Assembly: GCA_914767715.1 (NCBI GenBank)
Contig: OU612065.1
Location: 38,874,001-38,938,000, forward strand
Direction of reading: 5' to 3'
DNA: 64,000 nucleotides
Origin: Membranipora membranacea
Lineage: Eukaryota; Bryozoa; Gymnolaemata; Cheilostomatida; Membraniporidae
Below are positions 35,712-48,400 of the stretch, piece by piece. Position numbers and translations under genes: made by a program. How positions within the stretch are numbered: the first letter of the stretch is position 1; every line of letters starts with the position of its first letter. Under the pieces are notes generated by a model. It made no database searches, had not been told where the DNA came from, and worked only from the letters and a program-made list of their open reading frames with translations.

Positions 35712-36427
35712 CTATCGTTTGGAACTTGCTCCAGATTTATGGCTCGCTGCCGGAGAAGCAGGCTGAGATTTCCTCGGAGTCGACTTCTGACTGCCGGCAG
35801 CGGAGGCTCCATTAATTTTAGGTGATTGTCTAGGGGTGCCGTCTAGAGGTTTAGGGGAGGGTGTTGTTTTCTGCTTGGGAGATGGTGACTGTTTGACACT
35901 CAGTGCTGGACTGGCTTTCTTACTTCCCCGAGACGTATTACTAACCCTTCCGTTAGTTGTTGGCTCAGGTTGATTTCTGGTTTCTTGAGGGGTAGGCTCT
36001 CTGCTAGCTTGTCCATCAGTTATATGTTTGAACATACTTGCTCTGCTGGCGTGTCTACTACTGTAATTATTTGCACCTGGACTCTTTGCAGGTGTTTTGC
36101 TAGGACTGGTATTTTTAGGGGTCATGAATCCACTACGACCCTGTCCAGCATCCCTTTGTAAGCCTAGACCAGGAGGCAGAGGATCAGCCTTAGGGGAGAT
36201 AGCCTTATATGAGAGCTGTGAGCGAGGTGTCGAATGTTTTGAGGGTGGTGTCAGTCTCTTAGGTGGGGGTGGTACAGTAAGTTGTTTGGATCCTAAGGCT
36301 GACTCATGTAGAGCCGTGTTTAGTCTCGTCTGGTAAGCTGTGTCAGGCTCACTCTCAATCACCTGTAAGTCCTGTACTTTGGCTGGTAGGATAAGCTGAT
36401 GTCTGCGAGGATAGTTCTCCGGAACTC
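35712..36427 (-). CDS. Dynein last exon: end of motor and Ser/Pro/Lys-rich tail
   Basis: The acceptor TTTTAG precedes 36427. The first codons finish the conserved C-terminus (RGVPENYPRRHQLILPAKVQ, normally the P.Y.T..R...T...N end). They are followed by about 200 residues rich in Ser, Pro, Lys and Gly (PPKRLTPPSKHSTPRS, KSPGANNYSSRHASRAS, SPKPLDGTPRQSP) to the stop at 35712-35714. Repeated S/T-P sites suggest phosphorylation and microtubule- or scaffold-type disorder. Ordinary axonemal dyneins stop near the conserved end, so this tail is a lineage or DNHD1 feature. Confidence 0.9.
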
Positions 36428-39400
36428 CTAAAATAATGATCAGACCATTACAAATGTCCACTAGAGTTAGGGTGTCAAACTCTTACAATGGAATTGAAAT
36501 ACAAACAGAACGTGTCATCCAAATTCATTTGATGAATGTTTTGAACGCCAATGCTGAAGATTAAACAGGTCTAACCTTGGCCTAACCTTGGCCTTGGTCT
36601 TTGTAACAAGATTTGAGATAACAAAATTAATTGAGAAGAGAACAAGATTTATTAACAGGTATATCATGGTTTTTACGATTTCTTCTAGGTTAATAAGTAG
36701 AATAATTTCAATTTGGAAAGGGTAAGGTGCTGAGTCAAGTTCAAAAACATTTCGAAATTTCTACTCCAAGTTTCTCGCTTGGTACATAAGTACCAATATA
36801 GTTATATAAATATATACTAGGAAAAGAAGTGGAACTATACCTGATGATTGGCATGTTTTTCAAATTTGGCTTGGCACCTTTCAAAATTTTGAATTAACTG
36901 TCATTTTTCTCAAATAGGTTTAACAAACGCAAAAAACACATACACATTTCCCAGCAGTATAGCACATCCTAGCTTGGCTCTGTAATAATATTAACAAAAT
37001 GCGTTATATGTCAATAACTGTGTCACAACTGTAATACATGACTGTACGTCAGTAAGTCTAACAGGCTTACATACCTCTATCCAGTAGTATACAGGCTAAA
37101 GAAGCCTGCCACATGATCGGGTCTTCTTTGGTCTTTAGAGGTAGATGAGCGACCAGCACCAGATGATTCTACAACAACAGAACATAAGTCACCTAAATGA
37201 TTTGCTTTGACGCACTGTGAGTTGAGTTTTGCAATATGGACATCGTCGCTGCGAACTTATTTTATTTTGCATGAATTGGTTGACCATTGCATTATGCCTC
37301 AAAAAAGTTTGAAATGACATGATCAATCATAACAGCCACATCAGTGAAACGCTATGAAAATGAGGACAAAAGTTAGCACGCTGGGGCAGGACAAACTAGC
37401 TAAAGTCGTCAAGCAGTACCTTAGTTGTGAATATTGGACAGTTGTAGAAGTTGTATTGATCTTTCTCTGCCAGCTCTCGCTCATCTTTCTGAGTCTCTGC
37501 CCCGTTCTCTGATGCTGACTGCTGCTGTTTAGCCCAGTGAATAGTCATCTCCTCCTCGGTGACGGCTCTTATACACACATTAGGCATCTCACTAATATAT
37601 TCCTCTGAAGGTATGAGTGATCCGGTGTCGTTATCCCAGCCTGTAGACTGTAGGTATAATCCCTCGATGATCAGGTCTCCTTCATTCTGCTGATCCAGAG
37701 ATAGAGGCTCACAAATCAATTTTACCTGTAAAGCAAAAGTAAGAGCTGCAAACAAATCCTGAATTCCCCATTTCCATATAACTATTTTTCTGTAATAAAG
37801 GTTTTGGAGAGCTTCTTGAGAGCTGTTAGGACTCTATTCTGTTATCCTACCTATTGGTCCAGCTAAGAATAATTTACACATCATCGTCAAAGGGTTACTA
37901 GTTTCATGATTATATTTGAGATTGTGCAGTGGTGGCAAAACAGATGACAGCTTTTCTTAAACCTAGATGTCACCCCGAACTGAGATGGATGGAATTGTTT
38001 TCCTAACAAAGTATTTGAACTTTGTTATTATTTTACCTTGTCAATAAGAAGGTTACTGATGACAGCCTTCTCATGACGTAACGCCGTCAGCAGACCTGTC
38101 GGGTTGTACAGACCACCCAGCCATACAGTCTTCAGTCTACCGTGGAACATGTAGTTATCATCCACTACTAGTTTACCATTCTGTATCTGAGGCTTAGGAA
38201 CCAGGCCAAGCTTATTCCAGCCTCTCATCTGTTCATGGCGTTTGTTCAGATCTGGAATACAAAATTAGAGTTGTGTCAAATTTTCTCTAGAACACAATGA
38301 AGTGAGCTATGCAGTTGACAGATCTTTCCGCATTTGACAAGTACTAGTTGCTGATCTGTAAATCATGTCTCATTTATGTTATCATGGCTGCAGCCAAGTA
38401 GATAACTTGGAGATAACATCAAATTGCAAAATGCCGTTGTGAGACCACTAACCTTCAAGCCATGAGAACAGTGTATGAGTATTAGGCTGTAGGTTTGGAT
38501 GATTCCATGAGAGCGGTACAGATTCACTGCTGAGTGCTCTGGCAGCATTCAGGTGATGCATAGGTAGACCGTCCTCACCGGTGATTAACGCTTCTGTTAT
38601 CTCATGGAGACATTGTCTCATGTGACAGATCAGGGAGTTCATATAGAAACATTCCTGCAAAAACAAGTCATGGTCAAGTCTATCTTAGTAATGCGTAAAA
38701 CACATCAATCATCAGTGGATTACATCATACGAACAGGGCTATTACAGAGTATCCCACAATGCAATTTTCTGGAAATTCCAGTCAAAAGTTGCACCGCGGA
38801 AATGTTGTTGTTACTTTATTTTTCAAATAGTTACTGATGTCAATAACATTGCAACAGGGCAACTTTTGCCTGAAACTCTTGAGGTGATCAAACGAAATAC
38901 TTATTCGTGTAAAATGGATTCTCTAAAATAAGAAAAACACAACTTGGGGAAAAGAGTGCTGTGTTTACGTCACGATGACAGAGTATTAAAAGATTTTACC
39001 TGAAGCAGCACATGACCGATAGACTCCGGCATCAGACCCTTAGCCATACTGGTATCACTGTATGCACTCGGAGGGTGGTATGGGAAGTTATACTGTGTGG
39101 CTGCTGAGACTGGCTTCAGATGTCCAAGTTCTACAAGGACCAGAGTCAAAGTATGAGAATTCAGAATAAAATGTGTTAAAACAAGATTTCTGAATCAATA
39201 TTGTCGTACATGCTTCTGTCATAATACTGTCTTACAGCATTCGCGATCCCTAGAGTTTCCTTCTTGTTTATTGATGGCATGGATATCTTCAACTCACAAT
39301 TTTAGTTTATGAGGTCAGCTAATTACCGCAACGAGATAAAATCGAAAAAATAAACATCTCCTACCTATTAGAGCAGGAAGTCTCTCCAGTGTGTTCAGAC

Positions 39401-42400
39401 ATATTAGATTGAGATGAGATATGTTTATATCGATGGCCTGAGTGGCTGGTATAACAGCATTCAGAGGCGCCTCAATAGAGTCTGAATTCTGAGCCTCCGA
39501 TAATCTATCCAACTCATTCAGGAACTTCACAGATCTACAGAGACAGGAAATCAAAAAGCAATAATTAAAATACATATGCTTCCCATATTTAATTTCCATC
39601 GTCTATGTCAAGGTGCTGTTGCCGAGGAGTATGGTGTCCAGTATTCCTGTTATTTTCTTTGCATATCAAGTAGTGAGCATAGTAATTGTGCCTTTTGAGC
39701 ATGAGAGCACAACTCTTACTCGGCACATCCTACTTTTTTTATTTAGCAGTTGTGTTATAGTGTTTGCATCACTCAAGTCTTACCTGTATACGTCATGTTG
39801 TCTCTGAGCACCAGGATGCAGTCCTATAGCTGTGATAGTAGACAGCTCTCCTTGTGACTGAAGTTCATCAAACCACCCAGCGTAACCTACTGGTTCTAGA
39901 AAAGTAATTAATGTCTATAACTTAGTTACAGTAACAGTACCTAGCAATGACAATGGAATCTAATGTTGATCAACTAAACATAATTTCATAAACAAAAATT
40001 CCCTCGCTCATTATCTAACAACATGACACATCCTTCCAATTTCCCATTACACTTTGCCACAGGTAAATACTTCAACCCGTTTATATCACTATTTAACTTG
40101 ACTTACCAACATTGGGAGGTGGCAGTGGTACCTTATACTGTCCGAACTCTAGAATTCCTACAGTGTTGAACACCACCGCTCTGAGAAGAGTGTCACTGAT
40201 ATTCATCACCAGAGAGGAGTCCTCGGCTGTGGCCATCATACTACCAAACACATTACGAGAGATGTATATTATCTTATTCTCTAACATGATATCCTCCTCC
40301 AGGTCCGAGAACATGGTGGACATGGCTACCTGGATCGCTTCTATCATCTGTACTGAGCAGAACGGATACCACTGTGATAAACCTGTATAATATAAATAAA
40401 AAATAACATGAATGGCGGTGGAGACATAGTCATCATAGTATAAGTCACTGTTTGTACGAGAAGCCCTCATTTTGATACAATACCAATGCTATCAGCTAAA
40501 TAGGACAACAGAAATGCTGACTTAATATGCCTGCTGGGGTTGGGCTTGGGTCACTTCAGAACTCAAAAAAAGAAATAAAGTACACTACCCTCAGTTTACC
40601 ATTGTTGGTTCACCACTATGGAGCCTCCTAGCCGCTGGTGAGTATACATACTAAAACCATATTTTTACCTGAAGGAGACAACTGAAATATTTATTTATAA
40701 AATTTACCTGCAGTACCGACGATCTGTCTGCTACTTAGCATACCATGGACTATTCCGATAGCGAAGGATAAAACCTTGATAGATGGAAGCTGATCACCGA
40801 CCTTAGCCCACATATCATCTGATATCAGCTTCAGTGATGTCACAATTCCTTTAAAAACAAAATTCAAAGTGAGTTCACTTGTTATTGGCCTAGCCATACC
40901 AGTAAAACATAGGATATTCAGCAATGGCTATTATAAAACCTGCATATCAACCATTCAATAAATGATAACACCAAATGCTCGAAGCCATTTTTAGTTAGGT
41001 GCGATTTACAAGGTTGTGGATAAGCAAAGACATGGAATACGATATCAAATACAATGCGACTTTACCTTGTTGTAGAAACAATTCTAAAACAAATTTGCTA
41101 TCTTGTTAGATTTGTCTGCCCTCGGAAAAAGAGGACATGATTCCTGCACCTCTGTACATAATGATTCAGATAAACACAAACATAATAGAGTTTGATACAA
41201 TATATTATGGTGTATCAAACTCTTTACATCTGCAAATGATCTGATGCTTAGCAAATATTGAACCGATGAATTAATTTTGGAAAGATGCCCCAACTTTTCA
41301 ACTTCGTGATGATATTCAAGGTGATTTGTTGACAAGAGGGCAAACGTTTCAATCAAATCCAATAGATACATACCTCTGTTGAGGGCATCAGTAAGGTGGG
41401 CCAGTGGAGCTGATGTTAATTTAGTTTCTCCTGCATCAAAGAACATCTTAGTCATGTAATGCCAGGAGACAGAAACGACAGAGTTAAGTAATTCTACTGG
41501 TATCCTCTCTGTGGGCTCAGCTGTGATCCACACCATTAACTGTGGTGTACTAGCTTCTCCCTCATCTGTACAAATGGAATTAGATGATTTGTTAAAATAT
41601 GAACGAAAAGTTGAAGTATTGAGCTGTATTATATAGTGGCAAACGATACAAAGAGTAAATCATTGATGTATAAAACATGATTGGCCAGCATGTGTGAGAT
41701 AAGATCTATCTTAATATACAACTGTATACGAGGCTAACATCTAATTGCATTATTTACATTCATAGTCAGTTGCAATAGGAGTTTTGCTCTAAATTTAGGA
41801 TTGAGGATCAATCACACAAAAGCCAGCCAATCCTTTTTGAAATTTTTTTATAGGCTTCAATGGAGGTTGCTCACTACTGCCACATGCTTAGAAATGATTA
41901 GAAATTTGGTTTAATCTTCCCACAACAGTAAACTGTTAAATATATTCAAAAATACAGCAGGAGGTTTGGTAGACATGCTGTTATCATACCACAACAAGGC
42001 ATAAACATCAGACACAAAGCAATTATTTAACGCATGAAACTCTGGCAGAGCAATTCAGATTTCAGATAGAAGGCATTACAAATAAACAAAGGCAAGAATG
42101 TCTGAGTAGATTATTCTCACCAGCTAAAACCATAAACCGATAAGAATTATATTGTTCATGTTTAAGCAAAGAAAGAAACCAAAGAAATTTCACTCGAACA
42201 AATAAGACAACTGCTGACGTTCTATCTAATAGCTGTATACCTTTGATGTAGTTCCAGTCATGAATCGTAGGCATCACTAAGAAATCAAGAATTTCTGGGT
42301 GAAACAGCATAAAACTCACACGACAAAGATATCATTTATCAAATCTTAGGCTGCAATATAGCAATACTTCTCTCTGTGTGATTCAATAAAGTAGAGTAAT

Positions 42401-45400
42401 CCTCCTACCTTAGTGGAAAAAGCAAGCAATTTATTTCAACCCCAGTATTATCATGAGCTCCTTCTTGCAAACACTTTTGGCGACACTTCTGAATTACGAT
42501 GTGGCCAGGCTCTCCTCGTTCTAACAATCAGACCTGATGCAAGTTCTCTGGCCAAAATGGCAATGAGGTAAAAAACTATTAGGCCTAATTTAAGCTCAGA
42601 GCCGTTATGACTACAAACCTTTAGTTCTGACAGCTCTAAGCAGCCTCTTCTTCAGTACAGATAGTACAGAGTCAGGAGCGAGATGTAGTTTATCTATGAG
42701 TAACCAGCTCTCCGTCTCAGTCTTAGCTGCAATGTCTAACATACTATCCAGAGTCTGCATACATCCATCAGTCATTGTCAGGTAACTGAACTCAATCTTC
42801 TTAGCCTAAAACAGATTATGGTCCCGTATCTGAGCAAATCTAATCCATGATATATGTTTATGAGAATTAAGCAAGCCATTGATATCTTGCAACGACTGCC
42901 ATCTTCATTTCTGTTGCGTAGAGCGATCCCTTGTTCCTTATATACAATTATATTTTAAATGAAACAACAGGCTAAAATTCAACTGGAGAATATATTCATA
43001 GAATGAGCTCATGGTGACAACTCCTGCTAAACAATGAGAAGACTCTTTGAAATACTGATAACAATAACATTTTTACCTTTGCAACATCAGAGAGAAGGCC
43101 CACAAAGTCCTGGTTGATTTTTGTGGACGAGTGGACACATGTGTTCTTTGTTGGCAGCACAATCATGGCGGCGATATTATGAGTACCGACATAAGTCTTC
43201 ATCTGCTCATAAGACACTGGGTCAGCCTGATCGACAGGCATATGCTTATCTACATAATCACTAAGAGCATAATGTAGTCTGTCAGGTCTGAGCATACGGA
43301 GGACTAGCAGTCTGTGGAACTCAGACATCGTCTCAGAGTCTGCGGCCTTCGGCTCGTTCTGCTGAGATTTTGGAGATTCCTTCTCCCCATCCGGATTTCC
43401 CTCTGTGCCTGATAATTATAACATTTAACATATTCACTTTTATTGCAACTGCATCAAGAGTATTCTCAGAAAAACAGTTAGGGTAGTTGAGCATATATGA
43501 CATCAAGAAAATAGGCCTAATCATCAATTGATATATTCTGTGTGGGATACATGTAGGCGCTCACTTATAAAGACATTTTGTAGCTGGACACATAAATGTC
43601 ATGATAAAAGTTCATCAGATAGGAAATACACATTGACAGTGCAGCTCAGAGGAGCATCACAGATTATTGACACATCTGGGCCTCACCCCTTGCAGTGGAG
43701 GTGTCTTCAGTCTGGTTATCATCAGCCTCAATCATCTGTCTCTCCGGCGCCTCAGACTTATACCAGGTGTGCCACGTCTCACTGCTCTCTGCTATCCTAA
43801 CACACAGGTTATCTAGAGCACCTGGTAACACTGAGATAGCCATCACATTCTCCCATCTGTCCTGAGGTAACCAGTGAGGTGGCAGAGCTTCAGAGCCAAA
43901 GTCCTCCAGAGTTAGGGATAAACCTAGCCCAGGGTTTCCTATCAAATTAGAACATAGATTGAGCATAAATTGAATGTTATCTAGATGTACTAACCAACAG
44001 CTAAGCAATTTTTCCCCTCACGAAAAACTTGTAGAAACGCACAAATATTCAAGAAAAAATTTTTTTTTCTTCATAACATCAAGTTTAACGATTGTCTTTA
44101 CTTTGACAAAAAGAAGACAACTAATAATGATCCCTCTAAAAAATGGCTTTTGCGAGAATAATATGCATTTTCTCTATTATTCAAAGTAATGCGCGATTGA
44201 GATACCTTGAGTGAGGAGGGACAACTCTTCCTCGCTAAAGTACTCCTCAGATTTCTTCTGTATGGCCAGACACATAATGGCATTAAACAGCAGCTGATGG
44301 TCTCCATCTAGACTCATTCTAGCATACTTCATTGTGTGACTCGTGAGTAAGTCTACAGTCAGTGTGATCTGATTGGCTGGTGTCTGGTTGTACTCAACAT
44401 TCTCACTCGGGAAATGATCCAATGCTTCCATCACCTGCAACATCAAATATGATTTATAACATTATATATTTTGCCGATATCAGCAGAGTATTAAAAAATT
44501 GTGAATTTACAGTATTGTTAAACAATCATGGGTTAGACAGTAATCAATTGTCATTATGCCTGCCATCGCTAATCACCGAGTAATCATCCCTTTAAACATG
44601 CAAAGATAACTCCTAAACTGCCAAATGAGATTTCTTCTTGTAAGAATTGAACTTTCATAAAATCTAGGTGATCAGAAGCACTGGATGTAGTGAAACTTAA
44701 AAATTAAAGAAATGGAAGTTCACAGTTTCATATAAACCTTACCTGAACGAATGGTGTGATGTCATGTTCACCAGGTTTAGCCCCCTCTGTAGCAGATTGT
44801 GTGGGTGAGTTAGAGGCTCCCTTCTCACCCTCATCTCCCTCAAAGTCATCATTATAATCGGCAGCTAAGTCAGCGTCAGCACCTGACATATCATTATGAG
44901 GCATCATGTCATCTGAGGACTTCACACTGGCCATTGTCTGCTCTCTGGTAGGTCTGGACGAGTCTGTAGACTTCTTAGGAGCAGCACTCTGAGGGTGTGA
45001 GAGGTCATCGAGGTCCTGCAAGAACAATTCAGGAAAATAACATTTTTGATTGTCATAGATTATATATGTCATTTGTTGGCACTCAAGCTGTCAATCTAGC
45101 AACTAACATGGATACAACTACTTGCACAGTCTGAACGCAAACCACATATGTTGGTCTCACACTTTTACAACATATTCGAAATTCAAAGAAGATCTAAATA
45201 ATATGCAGAACTAAATCTGAAATCGTAGCCAGTATTGATGCATAACCTATATACATCATGAACTACAGCACTAGATACAATGCCATTACCCAATCATCTT
45301 CATATTCAAAGTCCCATTCATAATATGTGTTGGGAGTCTGGGTAGATAGACATAGTTTGATTAGTACCTGGTGTTACATTTTGAGCTGTGTATACAAGAG

Positions 45401-48400
45401 AATACACCTGGATACACATATCATAATATCCTTGGTAGACATACACACAGTATCTATGATTTACATATTATAAAAACTCCACATTATCAAGATATTAGGT
45501 GTAAGATTTTGTCAGTCTCACAACAATGGTTAGCGGAACATGACAATGTTAGTGATATGATGTGGTCATATGGAATACATTGGTAACACTTATTACTCTT
45601 GGAACAGTTGTGAGTGAGTTTGAGACGTCCGTTTCCACATATGACTGTGGTCAGGTTAAAATGAAAAAAGAGAGATGGTGAAACAGGGAGGGTAGTAAAC
45701 ATTACAGGTAGCCTGAGTACCAAAAGTGTTTGATTGATGAAGCTGTGGAACCCATCTTCCTTCCAAACAAAAAAACTTGGACTTTATCTTTTACCAGTAT
45801 GGTATCATGTTAGGTTGATTGCAAGGCTGGTCCGAAAGCCAATACTGGCACACAAAAACCATTGATCACAAAATCACCAACAAAGGACTTTAGTTATGCA
45901 GACCAGACCTTCAAATTCAGTTGTAATACTGGCAACGTGATTCTATGTGAAGATAACAGAGACAGAGACAGCAAGCGATTTTGAGACAGAATAGATCATT
46001 CTTAGATAGAGGAGTGATAGACAGGGAGGCTTGAAACGTCATAATCTATTCACCAGTTCGATTCTAATCTCTGGACAATTCAGAGTTTTAACTGTAGCAG
46101 GCGATGGTTGTGGGGAGGGAAAGGTGAGCAACTTGACGCTTCTCTTACATGGGTGACTAGTGTTATAAGTCACTGAAGCTCAAACGGTGACAAAGATTTA
46201 CTGATTCACACACTCAATTGTCAACTAACTGCTTCTACTGTTGGTTAGAGGTTGCACAAATTTCCCTTCCCTTTCCAGTCCTTAGCCCCTTCAGTTCAAC
46301 ATAAAGCTTACCTGTGTATCATCTTCTTCAGGAAGGAACACATCGGGTGGCGGGTCCTCGCCCACAGCCTCATAAAACATCTGTAAGAACTGAGGTAGTT
46401 TGAACTGATAATGAGGACTGATAGCACTGAGTGATTTTAGCACAGTGTATATCAGAGCTCCACGTCTGGCTATAGGCAGCAGCTCATCCTGAAGATTCTG
46501 AAGCTTCTGCAGCAGATCTAAGTTCTCACGCAGTTTAGTTGCCACCTGAAATATGATACAAGGGTTAGCTAGGTGGGAGGTTACAAAAATGCGCAGAAAG
46601 TTGCTGCGTTGTCCTACAACACACACAACAGCAGATTTCTGATTTAATTATAACCCAGTTCAAAGTAAGCGTCTTCATGACCATCCACATGGGTAATTAC
46701 TTCAAGTCAGCTGCAGGCAGAAACAGAGCGGAAGCTCTCGTGTGAGGTACCTGATACATCTCTAAACAAATCATCAGCTATGATTTCAAGCAGGTGACTT
46801 CATTTTTGATAATAAAACCAACTACATTGGTAAATCATAACGGCCACTCGCAGATCATATTTTTTGTATATAAGTGAAGAAAAAATAAAAAGGTGAATAG
46901 AAGAGTGTTCACTGCATTGTAGTGATTGAGCTTGTGTAAAGTACTAAAAAAGCTCATGGTCATTACCCCTCTTATAGTTCTCCTAGCCGATGCTATCATG
47001 CTAGTTATGCCCTCGCCATTGGCCAACACCTTATCAACTGCCATCATGAACAGTTGCTCTTGTGTAACCAGTGTGTAGGGCAAAACTATTTTAGGCTTTT
47101 TAAGACTTTTCTGCAATACCCAACATGAAATATTCACTATTTTACTATAAAGTCATCCACAAAGTATCCTCTATTTTTACAACCGAATAATAGTTCATAA
47201 ATCTTAAAACGAAGTTCTGTACCGAAAAGAGAAGAAATTTGATAAGCTAGTAATGAAACAACATGCATGATTCCTTAAAGTTACAACCTAGTAAGAGTTA
47301 TGCCAGACATACCTGCTCTTTAAGATCCATGCCTTCAGATATGATCTTGACGTCATCCTCGTTCCATATTTTACCCCCTGACACTTCCTTCATATCTCGC
47401 CTGGCGTACTCTATTATCTGGTTCATTAACTCTTTCAGTGTATGGATATTTCTCAACACCATCAGTTTCTCTTTGAACAGCTCAGGTCTCACTCTGTTGA
47501 AAAATTAAAAAAAATATTGTCATCTCATTGTTTTTACATTTTACTTATTCCAACAAATTTGTGAAATAAACACTTACTGTCATATAATACACTTACTGTC
47601 ATATTATACACTTACTGTCATATAATACACTTACTGTCATATAATACACTTACTGTCATATAATACACTTACTGTCATATAATACACTTACTGTCATATA
47701 ATGAGGAATGAAAAAAAAATCTCATAAACGAAAGGAAAACTTTTAAATTTAAAACTTACCTTGCAAAGGTTCTGGTGAGAAGTTTATCAGTGAGGGCGTC
47801 TACATCTGTACTGTAGCTGACCATGGTAGTTAGTGAGGCCAGAACAGGACTGAGGCTAGGTTTGGGGACGGCTGTCGACAGGTTAAGCTGCAGCTTGGGA
47901 TGACAGAGTAACCTCCTACCACAGTAACTTATCATCATAGGATCACCTGTGGTGTGAGAGAACAAATATCTAAACTAGTGAAAAACATCAAGCTTTTTGC
48001 CTTGATTGGTTGAGTGCAGCTGTATGAGTAATGTTTTTGTTATTGTATTCGATTTTTCGATTTTTTATAGGTCCTAATCATTGAGTGTATTGGCTGGTTA
48101 TAATATTTAGAGAATAGTTTTGCTGTTTGCTAAGAAACAGAAGATTGGGCTGCCCCTAAAGAGAGACGCTCCTCATACTGAGAATGTGATACATTCTAGA
48201 AATTCTAGAAATGCATCCTAGAGGTGAGGCCATAGAGGACCTCCTAATCATAAGTGTGCAGCAAGCTGCCAAAACTGAACTGGCACTAATCGGCCATTGG
48301 CAGTGACACTTTGATCTTAGCCAATAGGCCGAGAAGGCCGAGAAGAGAATAGTTTTGATGCAAGAAGATATTTTTCTATGTCAATTTACACAAAACCATG

